Below are positions 24,454 to 26,496 of a stretch of DNA of 26,496 bases, piece by piece. The notes under the pieces were generated by a model. That model did not search any database. It was not told the DNA's origin and saw nothing but the letters and a program-made list of their open reading frames with translations. Position 1 is the stretch's first letter. Each line of letters opens with the position of its first letter. Source of the stretch: a virus; IMG/VR virus record IMGVR_UViG_3300032053_000441, positions 1-26,496 of that record. The stretch is one strand, 5' to 3'. Position numbers and translations under genes: made by a program.

Positions 24454-26468
24454 TGGCAATCGCCGCCGACAACCGGATCCCGGACGCAGACTTTGCGTTT
24501 CCCTATGGGGTCAATAGCACGATCGACCCGGACATCATGCCCGCGGGAATGGTCGTGCGTGCGTTCAATGCGGTCAATCGTGGCGCCCGATGGCGTTGCC
24601 GGCCGGGGCACCTCCAGCTTAACTGTCTTCCTGATGGGGAACTCCAGGGTGCGTTCTTTTACCGGCCCACTGACTCAGCGTCGCAGCTCCTTGTCGCCGT
24701 AGCGGGCAAAATCTACGCGGCGAATGCCCCGTTCACAGAATTCATTGAGCTTGCCGGTCTCCAGTTTGGAGTGCATTCCCGGTTTGTGCATTTCTGCCAG
24801 GGTGAGCAAGCAGTCGTGCATAACGTCGCGGACGATTCGTTGACGCTGATTTCTCCGCATTCTGTTGTGATAATTCAGGACGGGATAACGGCGCCGGGCG
24901 TTTGGGACGGGACTATTTCGGGGCACGACACTAGTTTGCCGGTCGGAACGGTCATGGCATGGTCTGGGGATCGGCTGTGGGTGGCTCGGGGGAAGCGGTT
25001 GTTTGCGTCTGACTATGCGAATCCGCTGTCGTTCTGGGAAGGCCAATATATCAACGATCAAGGATTGAGCATTGGTGCATTCATCTTCAAGCACGACATT
25101 ACGGCGCTGGCGGAAGTGTCCGCGGTGCAGGATCCCTTTCTTGTGGTGTTTACCCGGGAATCGACCGAGGCGGTGTTGACCTACATCCGGCAACGCGATG
25201 CTTGGAACACAGTTGCCGGGTTCATCACGACGCTTTACCCGAACATTGGGTGTGTGGGCCCGAATGCCTGGGCCACGTTCAATGGAATGCTTTGGTGGTA
25301 TTCCAGCCAGGGGTTGATCAATTTGAACGCAGCCGAGTCCTCGAAACGGTCCTCAGAGATTTCGTATCTCGACGGCCCGATGGTGGTGTCAAAACGGCTG
25401 CTGTCTCCCGACCTTGAGGGCGTGGCGATGGGGTCGCACGAGAATTATTTGATGGTCAGTGTGCCTTATTCGCAGAAGAAGAATTTGCATACGTGGGTTT
25501 ATGACAGCTCCGTCGCAACGGCTGCCGCGGTGATGAGTGCCGGGTGGCAAGGCTACTGGGTGGGGACCCGGCCGGTTTGTTGGGTGAGGGGGACGGTCAA
25601 CAACGAGACGCGGTGCCTACACGTGAGCACCGACCTCGACGGCAAGAATCGGCTGTGGGAGTCCTTTCAGCCTGACCGGTTGGATAATGGGTGCCCGATT
25701 CTTTGGGGGTTTGAAACGCGCGCCTATGTCCGGTTCGACAAGCAGGCCTCTTGGATGCGCTATGCAGATTTGCACATGGCGGATTTCACGCAAGACGCCG
25801 ATATCCGGGTGCTTTGGGCGGGTTCCGCGCGGGGTCCCTACAAGTCGATCAAGCTGAAAGAGGTGAAGGTTGCCTCTGGGTCGATTGACTCGGCGTTGCC
25901 GTTGGATGCCGAAGAGGTGATGTTCGCGTTCAAATCGCAATCGCGATACCTGCGGACCGAGGAAGTCACCCGGCAGGAGATTACGGAGAATTCCTCGGAT
26001 GGCGTCGAACATGACGCCTCGGAGGAGATTGATTTTGGGTTTCAGTTGCTTGTGCTGGTGCTCGGCCCGGGTTCGGTTCGTGCGATCAAGGCGTTTGGCC
26101 AGCCGGAGGCGGAATCTCGGACCGGAGTTTGTGAGGCGGCCGACGACGAGTTTCGAGGGGTGAGGTTTGACGGAGCAGCTTCAAAGGCAGATACTAAGGC
26201 TGCCGTGATCGAGGTGCTGGCCGACGGTCCGGTTGATTATTCAGCCGGGGCTTCGGTGGTTTATACCTACCGGGGGGTGCAGGCGGTTGGGGCGGGGACG
26301 GCAACGGTTCCAATTTCGGCAAACGCGGCGCAACGATTGGCCGATGCGATTGCGAGCATGAAAGCGGCGCACGAGCTGGTGCTTGTGGCGCCTGCGTTCA
26401 TTGGTGGTGGCAAAGTATGCCAGGATTTGCAGGCGGGTGCGGATGACATTGTCGGGAACGAGCTATGA
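24453..26468 (+). CDS. Tail nozzle / stabilisation-type protein
   Basis: This 671-aa protein begins in an ATG/stop overlap with the adaptor-like gene. The N-terminus ('DPDIMPAGMVVRAFNAVNRG', then 'CRPGH') is the characteristic opening of podophage nozzle or tail-stabilisation proteins (P22 gp10/T7 gp12 type). It is followed by a long beta-rich region (about 40-460), with propeller-like blades such as 'GDRLWVARGKRLFASDYANPL' (aligned near residues 172-192) and 'ESTEAVLTYIRQRDAWN'. A more helical, acidic C-terminal extension after about 480 ends in 'GGGKVCQDLQAGADD'. It would form the distal tail tube/nozzle. No depolymerase or peptidase motif is visible. Confidence 0.75.
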   Translation: MAIAADNRIPDADFAFPYGVNSTIDPDIMPAGMVVRAFNAVNRGARWRCRPGHLQLNCLPDGELQGAFFYRPTDSASQLLVAVAGKIYAANAPFTEFIELAGLQFGVHSRFVHFCQGEQAVVHNVADDSLTLISPHSVVIIQDGITAPGVWDGTISGHDTSLPVGTVMAWSGDRLWVARGKRLFASDYANPLSFWEGQYINDQGLSIGAFIFKHDITALAEVSAVQDPFLVVFTRESTEAVLTYIRQRDAWNTVAGFITTLYPNIGCVGPNAWATFNGMLWWYSSQGLINLNAAESSKRSSEISYLDGPMVVSKRLLSPDLEGVAMGSHENYLMVSVPYSQKKNLHTWVYDSSVATAAAVMSAGWQGYWVGTRPVCWVRGTVNNETRCLHVSTDLDGKNRLWESFQPDRLDNGCPILWGFETRAYVRFDKQASWMRYADLHMADFTQDADIRVLWAGSARGPYKSIKLKEVKVASGSIDSALPLDAEEVMFAFKSQSRYLRTEEVTRQEITENSSDGVEHDASEEIDFGFQLLVLVLGPGSVRAIKAFGQPEAESRTGVCEAADDEFRGVRFDGAASKADTKAAVIEVLADGPVDYSAGASVVYTYRGVQAVGAGTATVPISANAAQRLADAIASMKAAHELVLVAPAFIGGGKVCQDLQAGADDIVGNEL

Positions 26469-26496
26469 GCACAACCAAGACTGGGCTGTATCTTCG
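26465..26496 (+). CDS. Start of the next gene, truncated by the window
   Basis: An ATG overlaps the nozzle-like gene's TGA as ATGA. Only ten codons ('MSTTKTGLYL') are visible, so no function can be given. It is probably another tail gene, because the coupling pattern continues. Confidence 0.6.
   Translation, partial: MSTTKTGLYL

Noticed and set aside
1-26496. tRNA genes, CRISPR arrays, insertion sequences, integrase or att sites
   Set aside because: I saw no cloverleaf-like gap, no regular spaced repeat array, no transposase and no integrase. The remaining gaps are too short to hold most of these.

Overview
The window is a contiguous block of a tailed-phage (Caudoviricetes-type) genome. Every gene I accept is on the + strand. 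They are tightly packed, often with stop/start overlaps (ATGA, GTGA, TTGA), and they are mostly virion assembly and structural genes. The block looks like a virus or prophage genome rather than an island of bacterial genes. The portal, scaffold-like, major-capsid-like, adaptor-like and nozzle-like proteins, with no tape measure, sheath or tail-tube protein in view, suggest a short-tailed (podovirus-like) virion, although genes outside the window could change that. The DNA is moderately GC-rich. A putative lipoprotein with a second membrane segment fits a Gram-negative host. I cannot name the host from the sequence.

Layout. 1-143: leader with no convincing gene. 144-6179: tail-fibre/receptor-binding region with a 1369-aa beta-helix fibre, a 185-aa beta-rich protein, two small unknowns and a 210-aa protein with a C1q/TNF-like end. 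6176-9109: a possible 55-aa ORF, the large terminase and two tandem cysteine-rich (zinc-ribbon-like) proteins. 9129-13163: portal, a 138-aa protein and a coiled-coil scaffold-like protein. 13160-15002: two overlapping glycosyltransferase-like genes, the first with an HTH-like N-terminus. 15003-16427: structured leader, major capsid protein and a hairpin terminator. 16481-19139: a 527-aa probable alpha/alpha-barrel protein, a small tail-anchored membrane protein and a putative lipoprotein/transmembrane protein with unimolecular-spanin topology. 19141-23490: collagen-like fibre, two related repeat-rich structural proteins and a small capsid-staple-like protein. 23494-26468: adaptor-like protein and tail nozzle/stabilisation-like protein. 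A further gene begins at 26465 and runs off the window.

How it works together. The terminase packages DNA through the portal into a capsid built from the major capsid protein on the scaffold-like protein. The adaptor and nozzle proteins would form the short tail, and the beta-helix, collagen-like and repeat proteins would form fibres or head decorations. The glycosyltransferase pair between scaffold and capsid genes, and the barrel/membrane/lipoprotein trio after the capsid terminator, are accessory functions not explained by a minimal virion module. No small terminase, endolysin, integrase, replication gene, tRNA or CRISPR array was recognised.
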